Assembly: GCF_946885885.1 (NCBI RefSeq)
Contig: NZ_CAMPHN010000232.1
Coordinates: 1-6,061 of the forward strand
Origin: an uncultured Pseudomonas sp.
Lineage (GTDB): Bacteria > Pseudomonadota > Gammaproteobacteria > Pseudomonadales > Pseudomonadaceae
Length of the DNA stretch: 6,061 nt
Direction of reading: 5' to 3'
The notes under the pieces were generated by a model, which worked only from the letters and a program-made list of their open reading frames with translations, ran no database searches and had not been told where the DNA came from. This document shows, piece by piece, positions 1 to 5,390 of this stretch. The position numbers were made by a program, and so were the translations under genes. Numbering within the stretch: position 1 is the stretch's first letter; the number at the start of each line of letters is the position of its first letter.

Positions 1-2258
1 GGTGCCGGAAGAACTTCCTCAACTATTTACGCCTGCGCGAATGGCGCGATGCCCACCGGCAACTGGTGCTGATCGCCCGTGATTTGCAACTGTCGCCAGG
101 TAACAACGGACAGGGTAGGAGCCAGCAAGGACTAGGCGTCGGCCCTGGCTCCTACAAAGAACAGGAGCTCGCCGACAAGGATGAAGCCGCCCAGCGCGCC
201 AAAGGCTACGCCAGCGTGCACAAGGCGATTCTCTCCGGCCTGCTCAGCCAGATCGGCCAGAAAACCGAGGAGGGCGACTACCTCGGCGCGCGCCAGCGGC
301 GCTTCTGGGTGCATCCGTCCAGTGTGATCGGCCGTAAGAAACCCAACTGGATCATGACCGCCGAACTGGTGGAGACCACCAAGCTGTTCGCTCGCATGGT
401 GGCGAAGATCGAGCCGGACTGGATCGAACCGCTGGCGCCACACCTGATCAAGAAAAACCACCTGGAACCGCACTGGGAGAAGAAGCGCGGCCAGGTCGTG
501 GCTTACGAGCAGATCAGCCTCTACGGCTTGATCGTGGTCGGCCGCCGCCCGGTGCATTACGGCCCCATCGACCCCGAGGTGTCGCGCGAGCTGTTTATCC
601 GCGAAGGCCTGGTCGGCGGGGAAATTCACTCCCGGGCCAAATGCCTGACGGCCAACCGGCAGTTGCTCGAACAGCTCGACGAACTGGAAGCCAAGGCCCG
701 CCGCCGCGACATCCTCGCCGACGAGGAAACCCTGTTCGCCTATTACCAGGCGCGCCTGCCGGCGGAGATTTACCAGAGCGCGACCTTTGACAGCTGGTAC
801 AAAAGCGAAAGCGCGAAGAACCCGCAGTTGCTGATCATGCGTGAGGAAGACGTGCTGGCGCGCGAGGCCAGCGAAGTCACTGCTGCGCAATACCCGGATA
901 CCCTGCGCCTGGGCGAACTGACCTTGCCGCTGACCTACCACTTCGAGCCCAATCACCCGCGCGACGGCGTGACCCTGCGCGTGCCGGCGCCACTGTTGCC
1001 GCAACTGCCGGCCGAGCGCCTGCAATGGCTGGTGCCCGGCCTGCTGGAAGCCAAATGCATGGCCCTGGTACGCGGCTTGCCCAAGGCGCTGCGCAAGAAC
1101 TTCGTGCCGGTGCCGGATTTCGTCGGTGCCGCCCTGAGCAAAATCGCCTTCGCCGACGGCAACCTACCGCAGGCGCTCGGCCGCGAATTGCAGCGCATGA
1201 CCGGCACCCGCGTGCCGGACGAAGCCTGGGCCGAGGCCGACGGCGGACTCGACAGCCACCTGCGGATGAATATCGAAGTGGTCGACAGCCACGGCAAATT
1301 CCTCGGCGAAGGCCGCGACCTGGCCGTGTTGACCGCGCGCTTCAGCGAGGCCAGCCAGGCCGCGTTGGCCATTCCCAAAGCCGAGCACGCGCCGCGCACG
1401 GTCGAGGCCAAGGCATTCGCCGAAGTCGCGGAAAAGACCCAGCAGAAGATCGCCGGGCTCTCCATGACCGTCTACCCGGCGCTGGTGGAGGAGGCGGGCA
1501 CCGTGCAGGAAGGCCGCTTCCCGACCCAGGCCGAAGCCAGCTACCAGCACCGCCGCGCCTTGCAACGCTTGCTGTTGCAGCAACTGGCGGAGCCCGCCAA
1601 ATACCTGCGCGGCAAACTACCGGGCCTGACCGAGCTTGGCTTGCTGCACCGTGAGCTCGGCCGCGTCGAAGCCCTGGTCGAGGATATCCTCCTGGCCAGC
1701 CTCGACAGCTGCATCCTCGCCGAGGTCGAGCTCTTGCCGCGCGACGGCGCCGCCCTGGCCAAACTGGCGGAAAGCAAACGCGGCGATTGGACCAGCCATG
1801 CCGAACGCCTGGCCAAACTCTGCTTGGAAATCCTTAAGGCTTGGCACGGCCTGCAAAAGCGCTTCAAGGGCAAGATCGACCTGGCTCAGGCCATGGCCCT
1901 GAACGACATCAAGCTGCAACTGAGCAACCTGGTTTACCCCGGTTTCGTCCGCGAAACTCCGGCCGAATGGCTCAAGGAACTGCCGCGCTACCTCAAGGCC
2001 ATCGAGCAGCGCCTGGACAAGATAGGCGCGCAAGTGCAGCGCGACCGGGTCTGGAGCGGCGAGCTGGCCGGCTACTGGGAGCAATACCAGACGCGCCTGG
2101 ACAAACACGGTCGCGAAGGTAAACGCGATGCGCAATTGCAGCTCTATCGCTGGATGCTCGAGGAATACCGCGTGTCGCTGTTCGCCCAACAGCTCGGCAC
2201 CAAAATGGCGGTATCGGACAAACGCCTGAGCAAGCAGTGGAGCCAGGTCGAAGGCTGA
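1..2258 (+). CDS. hrpA: ATP-dependent RNA helicase HrpA, C-terminal part (5' end outside window)
   Basis: This is the C-terminal part of a DEAH-box RNA helicase of the HrpA type, a cytoplasmic enzyme linked in other bacteria to mRNA processing and rescue of stalled ribosomes. The frame is open from the left edge (first full codon at position 3) to TGA at 2256-2258, about 751 residues; the GTG at 66 is internal, not a start. The Walker and DEAH motifs lie upstream, outside the window. The opening residues CRKNFLNYLRLREW match the end of the HA2 region as I recall it from E. coli HrpA. An OB-fold region follows (from about VHKAILSGLLSQIG to HLIKKNHLEPHWE), then a long DUF3418-type C-terminal domain ending AQQLGTKMAVSDKRLSKQW. 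Family members are about 1300 residues, so a little over half is present. One oddity is extra Gly/Gln-rich sequence encoded by a REP-like hairpin at 115-155. The next gene, lrp, is convergent. Identity is secure. Confidence 0.93.
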   Translation, partial: CRKNFLNYLRLREWRDAHRQLVLIARDLQLSPGNNGQGRSQQGLGVGPGSYKEQELADKDEAAQRAKGYASVHKAILSGLLSQIGQKTEEGDYLGARQRRFWVHPSSVIGRKKPNWIMTAELVETTKLFARMVAKIEPDWIEPLAPHLIKKNHLEPHWEKKRGQVVAYEQISLYGLIVVGRRPVHYGPIDPEVSRELFIREGLVGGEIHSRAKCLTANRQLLEQLDELEAKARRRDILADEETLFAYYQARLPAEIYQSATFDSWYKSESAKNPQLLIMREEDVLAREASEVTAAQYPDTLRLGELTLPLTYHFEPNHPRDGVTLRVPAPLLPQLPAERLQWLVPGLLEAKCMALVRGLPKALRKNFVPVPDFVGAALSKIAFADGNLPQALGRELQRMTGTRVPDEAWAEADGGLDSHLRMNIEVVDSHGKFLGEGRDLAVLTARFSEASQAALAIPKAEHAPRTVEAKAFAEVAEKTQQKIAGLSMTVYPALVEEAGTVQEGRFPTQAEASYQHRRALQRLLLQQLAEPAKYLRGKLPGLTELGLLHRELGRVEALVEDILLASLDSCILAEVELLPRDGAALAKLAESKRGDWTSHAERLAKLCLEILKAWHGLQKRFKGKIDLAQAMALNDIKLQLSNLVYPGFVRETPAEWLKELPRYLKAIEQRLDKIGAQVQRDRVWSGELAGYWEQYQTRLDKHGREGKRDAQLQLYRWMLEEYRVSLFAQQLGTKMAVSDKRLSKQWSQVEG
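115..155. repeat. REP-like hairpin inside hrpA, read through in frame
   Basis: Two perfect 11-bp inverted arms, GTAGGAGCCAG (115-125) and CTGGCTCCTAC (145-155), enclose a 19-nt loop. The GTAG...CTAC ends and the GTAGGAGC core resemble Pseudomonas REP elements, which normally lie between genes. Here the element falls inside hrpA and contributes in-frame codons translating as GRSQQGLGVGPGSY without a stop. It sits in the linker between the HA2-like helix (REWRDAHRQLVLIARDLQL) and the OB-fold region (from VHKAILSG), which is short in E. coli HrpA as I remember it. The hairpin is seen directly; its origin by REP insertion is inferred. Confidence 0.7.
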
Positions 2259-2269
2259 CCACTTCGGCT

Positions 2270-2290
2270 CTCTCTCCCGCCAGGAGAGGG
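2270..2290. terminator. Terminator-like hairpin after hrpA
   Basis: Twelve bases past the hrpA stop, CTCTCC (2272-2277) pairs with GGAGAG (2283-2288) around a 5-nt loop, and one G-T and one C-G pair extend the stem to 2270-2290. No T-run follows, so it is not a classical intrinsic terminator on the plus strand. The sequence that follows (CTGGGGTGAAGGG) belongs to a hairpin-plus-tail motif that I recall as common after genes in many proteobacteria. It may stabilise the 3' end or help termination. Confidence 0.45.
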
Positions 2291-2321
2291 CTGGGGTGAA
2301 GGGCTGTCGATTCTCGAATCC

Positions 2322-2377
2322 GTAGGGCGGGGGCAACCCGCCAGCTTCACCGATGTGGCGGGTTGCACCCGCCCTAC
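2322..2377. repeat. REP type A, inverted pair, copy 1
   Basis: A 21-nt core beginning GTAGGGCGGG and ending AACCCGCC (2322-2342) is followed after 14 nt by its inverse (2357-2377), with 20 of 21 positions matching. The pair forms a long cruciform or hairpin typical of REP doublets. It lies between the convergent 3' ends of hrpA and lrp, a usual REP position. The same doublet recurs at 4113-4171. Confidence 0.85.
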
Positions 2378-2399
2378 AAGGCAAAACATCCCCACTTCC

Positions 2400-2433
2400 G
2401 TAGGTTGGCGCTGAGCGCAGCGAAGCCCAACGA
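2400..2433. repeat. REP type B, copy 1
   Basis: A 34-nt element beginning GTAGGTTGGCGCTGAGCG and ending GAAGCCCAACGA folds into an imperfect hairpin (GTTGG...CCAAC with an inner GCT...AGC). It matches 33 of 34 bases with 4193-4226. The 22-nt stretch linking it to the type A pair (2378-2399, beginning AAGGCAAA) is also largely conserved in the second copy, so A, linker and B form one composite element. Confidence 0.85.
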
Positions 2434-2470
2434 GTCGACCCGCTCCTTCGCCGAACCCCGGCGCTGCGCT

Positions 2471-2519
2471 AGTTCCCACCCTCCGCGTGGGAATTCATCC
2501 GGTGACGCTCCGCGTCACG
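2471..2519. repeat. Tandem double-hairpin element C, copy 1
   Basis: Two clean hairpins sit side by side. TTCCCAC (2473-2479) pairs with GTGGGAA (2487-2493) around 7 nt, and GTGACGC (2502-2508) pairs with GCGTCAC (2512-2518) around TCC. Both carry a CTCCGCGT-like sequence in the loop and right arm, so the two units look related. This arrangement resembles a dispersed Pseudomonas repeat I know from memory. A decayed version lies at 4247-4294. Confidence 0.7.
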
Positions 2520-2534
2520 ATCTCTGCATCGATA

Positions 2535-2562
2535 GGGTGCGTAGGCAAGCGAAGCGATACCC
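2535..2562. repeat. Short REP-like element D next to the lrp stop
   Basis: GGGTGCGTAGGCAAGC...GATACCC has GGGT (2535-2538) and ACCC (2559-2562) as short inverted ends and an internal GTAGG. It resembles another dispersed Pseudomonas-type repeat but is too short for a firm call. It ends 13 nt before the last codon of lrp and could act at the lrp mRNA 3' end. No counterpart was found at the second composite repeat. Confidence 0.4.
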
Positions 2563-2575
2563 GTGCCATTGCGGC

Positions 2576-3049
2576 TTACTTACGTGCTGCCGGTGCTGCC
2601 TTGCCGGGGGCGCGACCGATGCCCGGCGGACGCCGTTTGATCGGCTGCGATTTGACGATGGCCGTGCTGGTCTGCGCCTTGTCGGCGATGCGGTCGAGGA
2701 TATGGTCGAGCTGGTCGATCGAGCGCACGTGCAGGCGCACGATATAGCAGTCGTCGCCGGTGACCTTGTCGCACTCGCAAAACTCCGGGGTGTCCTCGAT
2801 CAGCTTCTGCACCACATGCAACATGCCGGGCAGCGGCTTGATGCGCACGATGGCCTGTAGCTGGTAGCCGAGCGCCTTGGGGTCGATCTCGATGGTGAAG
2901 CCGCGAATCACCCCGCGCTCTTCCAGACGCCGCAGCCGTTCCGAGGCGCCGGGGGAGGACAGGCCGACCCGGCCCGCCAACGCCTTCAGGGAAATACGCG
3001 AGTCTTCCAGCAGCACTTCGAGGATACGTTGGTCGAGTTCGTCGATCAT
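2576..3049 (-). CDS. Lrp/AsnC-family transcriptional regulator
   Basis: This is a 157-residue DNA-binding regulator of the Lrp/AsnC (feast/famine) family; members form dimers to octamers and usually respond to amino acids. Residues about 5-63 form the winged helix-turn-helix (LDQRILEVLLEDSRISLKALAGRVGLS, then SERLRRLEERGVIRGF). Residues about 67-137 form the RAM ligand-binding domain, with the family's VTGDDCYIVRLHV segment. The ATG at 3049 begins the conserved IDELDQRIL; GGAG lies 11 nt upstream, slightly distant. The last 20 residues are a basic Pro/Ala/Gly-rich tail beyond the usual domain end. The gene is divergent from the EamA transporter 136 bp away, which suggests it controls that transporter and itself. 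It converges on hrpA across a repeat-filled spacer. The family is certain; the ligand is unknown. Confidence 0.93.
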   Translation of the reverse strand: MIDELDQRILEVLLEDSRISLKALAGRVGLSSPGASERLRRLEERGVIRGFTIEIDPKALGYQLQAIVRIKPLPGMLHVVQKLIEDTPEFCECDKVTGDDCYIVRLHVRSIDQLDHILDRIADKAQTSTAIVKSQPIKRRPPGIGRAPGKAAPAARK

Positions 3050-3185
3050 TTTTTGCGTATCTCCATATAAATCGAAAAATAGCTTACAAAATTAGATTTA
3101 TTTTGCGATAAGCCTTTTTTAGATCATGTATCTGCCGGCTGCAACGTCATATTTTAAACCTCTGACCAATTCGCAGAGGTGCTCC
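3050..3185. promoter_or_regulatory. Divergent lrp / transporter control region with AT-rich dyad
   Basis: This 136-bp gap is far richer in A/T than the flanking genes. ATCGAAAAATA (3071-3081) and TATTTTGCGAT (3099-3109) are inverted arms matching at 10 of 11 positions with 17 nt between them. A nested dyad pairs CAAAAT (3087-3092) with ATTTTG (3100-3105), and GCTTA (3082-3086) with TAAGC (3109-3113). Positions 3085-3099 match the E. coli Lrp consensus YAGHAWATTWTDCTR at 11 of 15 by my count, which is modest in AT-rich DNA. I infer an operator for the adjacent Lrp-type regulator. Promoter boxes cannot be assigned confidently; TTGCGA at 3103-3108 is one possible -35 toward the transporter. Confidence 0.5.
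3175..3180 (+). promoter_or_regulatory. Ribosome binding site deciding the transporter start
   Basis: AGAGGT lies 5 nt before the ATG at 3186. The frame is also open from an earlier ATG at 3126, but that one lacks a comparable site, and its extra 20 residues do not look like part of an EamA protein. The site therefore supports 3186. Confidence 0.7.
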
Positions 3186-4085
3186 ATGAATAACCAGGTG
3201 CGCGGCACGGTCGAGATGACCGCAGCGATGATGATTTCCGGAACCATCGGCTGGTTCGTGGTGGTGTCCGGCCAGCCGGTGATAGATGTGGTGTTCTGGC
3301 GTTGCGCCATAGGCGCGCCGGTGCTGCTCGCGGTCTGCGCCGCCCTGGGCCTGTTGCGCGGCACGCTGACGCCGCGCCTGCTGATCTTCGCCGCGCTCGG
3401 CGGGGGGGCGATAGTGCTCAACTGGCTGCTGCTGTTCGCCGCCTATTCGCGGGCGTCGATCGCCATCGCCACCGCGGTCTACAACACCCAGCCGTTTATC
3501 CTGGTCGGGCTGGGCGCGCTGTTCTTCGCCGAACGCCTGACCCTGAACAAGCTGCTCTGGCTCGGCCTGGCCTTCGTCGGCATGCTGCTGATCGTGCAGG
3601 CCAAGCCCAGCGCCGGCTACCTCGGTAGCGAGCATCTGGTCGGCATTCTGTTGGCGTTGGGCGCGGCGTTCTTCTATGCGCTGGCGGCGATAGTCGCCAA
3701 GCACCTCAAGGGCACGCCGCCGCACCTGATCGCGCTGATCCAGGTCTGTGTCGGCACGTTGATGCTCGCGCCCTTCGCCAACTTCAACGCACTGCCCGCG
3801 GATGCCGGCACCTGGGGCGCGCTGCTCGCCCTTGGCGTGTTGCATACCGGGTTGATGTACATCCTGCTCTACGGCGCGATCCAGAAATTGCCGACCCACC
3901 TGGTCGGGGCCTTGTCGTTCATCTACCCGGTGGTGGCGATCCTGGTCGACTACCTGGCCTTCGACCACCACCTGCAAGCGATCCAACTGGCCGGCATCGC
4001 CGCCATCCTGATCGCCGCAGCGGGCATGACCCTCGGTTGGTCGCTATACAAGCGCACCGAAGTGCCGGCGCAGGTCGGCGAGTAA
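3186..4085 (+). CDS. EamA-domain transporter of the drug/metabolite (DMT) superfamily
   Basis: This is an inner-membrane protein of 299 residues with two EamA repeats and about ten hydrophobic helices, near residues 10-28, 38-57, 65-86, 92-115, 121-138, 151-172, 180-199, 208-230, 238-258 and 265-285. Length and layout match the ten-helix DMT exporters (RhaT/YdcZ/RarD-like group). The first repeat carries the usual NTQPFILVGLGALFFAERLT signature at 100-119, and the second has SFIYPVVAILVDYLAF at 244-259. Family members export amino acids, nucleosides or other small metabolites; the substrate here cannot be named. The divergent Lrp-type regulator suggests an amino-acid-related substrate, as an inference. 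The start at 3186 is set by AGAGGT 5 nt upstream. The gene converges with lysR across the second composite repeat. Confidence 0.9.
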   Translation: MNNQVRGTVEMTAAMMISGTIGWFVVVSGQPVIDVVFWRCAIGAPVLLAVCAALGLLRGTLTPRLLIFAALGGGAIVLNWLLLFAAYSRASIAIATAVYNTQPFILVGLGALFFAERLTLNKLLWLGLAFVGMLLIVQAKPSAGYLGSEHLVGILLALGAAFFYALAAIVAKHLKGTPPHLIALIQVCVGTLMLAPFANFNALPADAGTWGALLALGVLHTGLMYILLYGAIQKLPTHLVGALSFIYPVVAILVDYLAFDHHLQAIQLAGIAAILIAAAGMTLGWSLYKRTEVPAQVGE

Positions 4086-4112
4086 GGTGCTTTGCGGCGC
4101 GGAAGCAAACAG

Positions 4113-4171
4113 GTAGGGCGGGTGCAACCCGCCAGGCTCCGCGGATTTATGGCGGGTTACAGCCGCCCTGC
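4113..4171. repeat. REP type A, inverted pair, copy 2
   Basis: The same 21-nt core (GTAGGGCGGG...AACCCGCC) lies at 4113-4133, and a diverged inverse at 4151-4171 matches it at 18 of 21 positions. The 17-nt spacer differs from that of copy 1. The element begins 28 bp after the transporter stop, in a convergent spacer, and keeps the orientation of the pair at 2322-2377. Confidence 0.83.
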
Positions 4172-4192
4172 AAGGCAAAGCATCGCCAGTTC

Positions 4193-4226
4193 GTAGGTTG
4201 GCGCTGAGCGTAGCGAAGCCCAACGA
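4193..4226. repeat. REP type B, copy 2
   Basis: This matches 2400-2433 at 33 of 34 bases, with the single difference in GAGCG(C/T)AGCG. It follows the type A pair across a 21-nt linker (4172-4192) that is clearly related to the linker in copy 1. Order and orientation are identical to copy 1, about 1.79 kb away. Confidence 0.85.
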
Positions 4227-4246
4227 ATTGGTCCGCGTGCTCCGCT

Positions 4247-4294
4247 AGTTTCCCCGCTCCAGCATGGGAGTCATTTGACGACGCCGCCGTCACG
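4247..4294. repeat. Decayed double-hairpin element C, copy 2
   Basis: Starting from the shared GCTAG, this stretch aligns with 2471-2519 through TTTCCCCGCTCC, CATGGGAGTCAT and CGTCACG, but with many substitutions. The first hairpin is largely lost. The second keeps a 5-bp stem, TGACG (4276-4280) with CGTCA (4288-4292), around a changed loop. The homology is judged by eye and is less certain than for types A and B. The rest of the spacer, 4295-4396, holds no gene I can support. Confidence 0.5.
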
Positions 4295-4362
4295 GCTTTC
4301 TGTATTACTGGAGGGGCAAGACCCATATTTAAGAAAGTTGGTTCTTTCAACGGCAATTGGAG

Positions 4363-4398
4363 AGGGCAGATGGATCTATTTCCGTTGCCCTACTTTTT
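4363..4398 (+). terminator. Weak candidate terminator at the lysR 3' end
   Basis: AGGGCA (4363-4368) can pair with TGCCCT (4386-4391) around a 17-nt loop, followed by AC and TTTTT (4394-4398) on the plus strand. It could end read-through from the transporter before it runs antisense into lysR. The stem is short and the loop long, so the call is weak. On the minus strand the same stem follows the lysR stop but has no T-run. Confidence 0.25.
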
Positions 4399-5278
4399 AT
4401 TTGCCCCAGCACTCGACAACAAAATCTATAAAGCTGCGTAGTTTCAAAGACATATGCTGATTGCGCAAAAAAACTATTTGCATTGGGCGGCTTGGTAACT
4501 CGTACTCCGGCAATAGTTGCACCAGGCGTCCCTCGGCGACGTCCTGAGCCAGCAGTGCCGCGGGCTGCATAATGATCCCGAGCCCTCTCAGGGCGGCCAC
4601 TCTCAAAGCTTGACCGTTGTTGACCTGTATCCGTCCCTGAACGGCAATTCGCACCGTACCCGCCGCGTTGGTCAAACTCCAAGCCTGACCGGACGATGTG
4701 CTGAAAGCGATGCATTGGTGCTGAGAAAGCTCATCCGGTTTACTCGGCACGCCATGCACCTTCAAATACTCCGGCGACGCGCAAATCATCATGCTGTAGG
4801 GCTGCAGGTTACGGAAAAGCAGACCGGAATCCGGCAGCTTGCCAATGCGTATGGCAGCTTCAAAGCCTTCCTCAATTAGATCGACCGTTCGATCGCACAA
4901 CGTGATGTCCAGATCAACGTCGGGATAGCGCGCGCAGTAATCGCCGATTGCTGGCATCAGCACTTCGGCCCCGAAAGATGTAGGGGCCGTGACTCTCAGG
5001 CGTCCGCGCGGCAATGAATGGTTAGCCAGGGCGTCTGCATCCGCCTCTGCAACCAGCCTCAGTACTTCGCGGCATTGCTCCAAGTAAGTCTGGCCAAAAT
5101 CCGTAAGGCTCTGGCGGCGCGTAGTCCTGTTGATCAGCCGCATTCCTAAACGCTCTTCCAGCGCTTGCAGATGATTTCCAACCATGGTCGCAGACATATG
5201 AACGGCAGAAGCGGCAGCGGTGAAGCTTCCCAGATCGGCGACCTTCACGAAGATCGACATGCTCTTGAATAGGTCCAT
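4397..5278 (-). CDS. LysR-family transcriptional regulator
   Basis: This is a 293-residue LysR-type regulator, the usual family length. Residues 1-60 form the winged helix-turn-helix (MDLFKSMSIFVKVADLGSFT, recognition region SATMVGNHLQALEERLG, wing NRTTRRQSLTDFG). A linker helix follows, and residues about 92-291 form the periplasmic-binding-like effector domain (GRLRVTAPTSFGAEVLMPAI, ASPEYLKVHGVPSKPDEL), which resembles the CrgA-like branch. ATG at 5278 is preferred; a TTG two codons upstream (5284) is possible but would add only two residues. No clear ribosome binding site is visible for either. The gene is divergent from an SDR gene, the classic LysR arrangement, and a T-N11-A palindrome lies 31 bp before its start. 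Third positions of the first 40 codons are about 65% G/C by hand count, below hrpA and the transporter. Effector unknown. Confidence 0.93.
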   Translation of the reverse strand: MDLFKSMSIFVKVADLGSFTAAASAVHMSATMVGNHLQALEERLGMRLINRTTRRQSLTDFGQTYLEQCREVLRLVAEADADALANHSLPRGRLRVTAPTSFGAEVLMPAIGDYCARYPDVDLDITLCDRTVDLIEEGFEAAIRIGKLPDSGLLFRNLQPYSMMICASPEYLKVHGVPSKPDELSQHQCIAFSTSSGQAWSLTNAAGTVRIAVQGRIQVNNGQALRVAALRGLGIIMQPAALLAQDVAEGRLVQLLPEYELPSRPMQIVFLRNQHMSLKLRSFIDFVVECWGK

Positions 5279-5308
5279 TATCAAAAAATACTTGATAGTT
5301 ATAAAAGT

Positions 5309-5321
5309 TAATCGAGGATTA
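5309..5321. promoter_or_regulatory. Candidate LysR box (T-N11-A palindrome)
   Basis: TAATC-GAG-GATTA is a perfect 5-bp inverted repeat around 3 nt. It fits the T-N11-A rule for LysR-type operators exactly. It sits 31 bp before the lysR ATG and about 70 bp before the SDR start, where such a box normally represses the regulator gene and anchors activation of the divergent target. The match is seen directly; binding is inferred. Confidence 0.5.
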
Positions 5322-5378
5322 TCGCGAAAATATTTGCAATGTACAGTCGCCTAAATACACCCAACGAGTTGTTTAGAC

Positions 5379-5383
5379 GGAGA
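5379..5383 (+). promoter_or_regulatory. Ribosome binding site deciding the SDR start
   Basis: GGAGA at 5379-5383 lies 7 nt before the ATG at 5391 but only 1 nt before the in-frame ATG at 5385. Normal spacing favours 5391. Confidence 0.6.
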
Positions 5384-5390
5384 TATGGCA

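Larger units (their letters stand above)
5279..5390. promoter_or_regulatory. Divergent lysR / SDR control region
   Basis: This 112-bp AT-rich gap separates the two starts and must hold both promoters. TAAATA at 5352-5357 is a plausible -10 for the SDR gene, but no good -35 lies at standard spacing, which would fit an activator-dependent promoter. GTTATA at 5298-5303 reads TATAAC on the minus strand and could be the lysR -10. The T-N11-A palindrome at 5309-5321 is listed separately. Confidence 0.5.

Noticed and set aside
132..1025. Long open frame on the minus strand opposite hrpA (297 codons)
   Set aside because: It is antisense to a strongly recognisable hrpA, its translation is low-complexity and matches no family I know, and long antisense frames are expected in GC-rich codon-biased DNA.
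2322..2562. CRISPR array
   Set aside because: The repeats differ in sequence and size, are themselves inverted, and lack regular unique spacers of constant length.
2363..2860. Plus-strand open frame across the first repeat block and the lrp 3' half
   Set aside because: It starts inside REP sequence, crosses palindromes and runs antisense to lrp; there is no ribosome binding site or family resemblance.
3126..3185. Upstream in-frame start that would lengthen the transporter by 20 residues
   Set aside because: There is no good ribosome binding site there, whereas AGAGGT lies 5 nt before ATG 3186 and the shorter form fits the family length.
3147..3986. 279-codon minus-strand frame opposite the transporter
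   Set aside because: Its translation is an Arg/Gln/His-rich string with no domain, lying opposite a clear ten-helix membrane protein. It is a mirror effect of codon bias.
2322..4294. Composite transposon carrying lrp-eamA
   Set aside because: The repeats are REP-type palindromes in direct orientation; there is no transposase gene, no insertion-sequence ends and no visible target-site duplication.
4348..4389. Alternative stem CAACGG / CCGTTG near the lysR end
   Set aside because: It competes with the AGGGCA/TGCCCT stem, has a long loop and no T-run for either strand in the right place.
4275..4460. Small plus-strand open frame (61 codons) between copy 2 and lysR
   Set aside because: It overlaps the lysR 3' end, starts within decayed repeat sequence and has no recognisable product.
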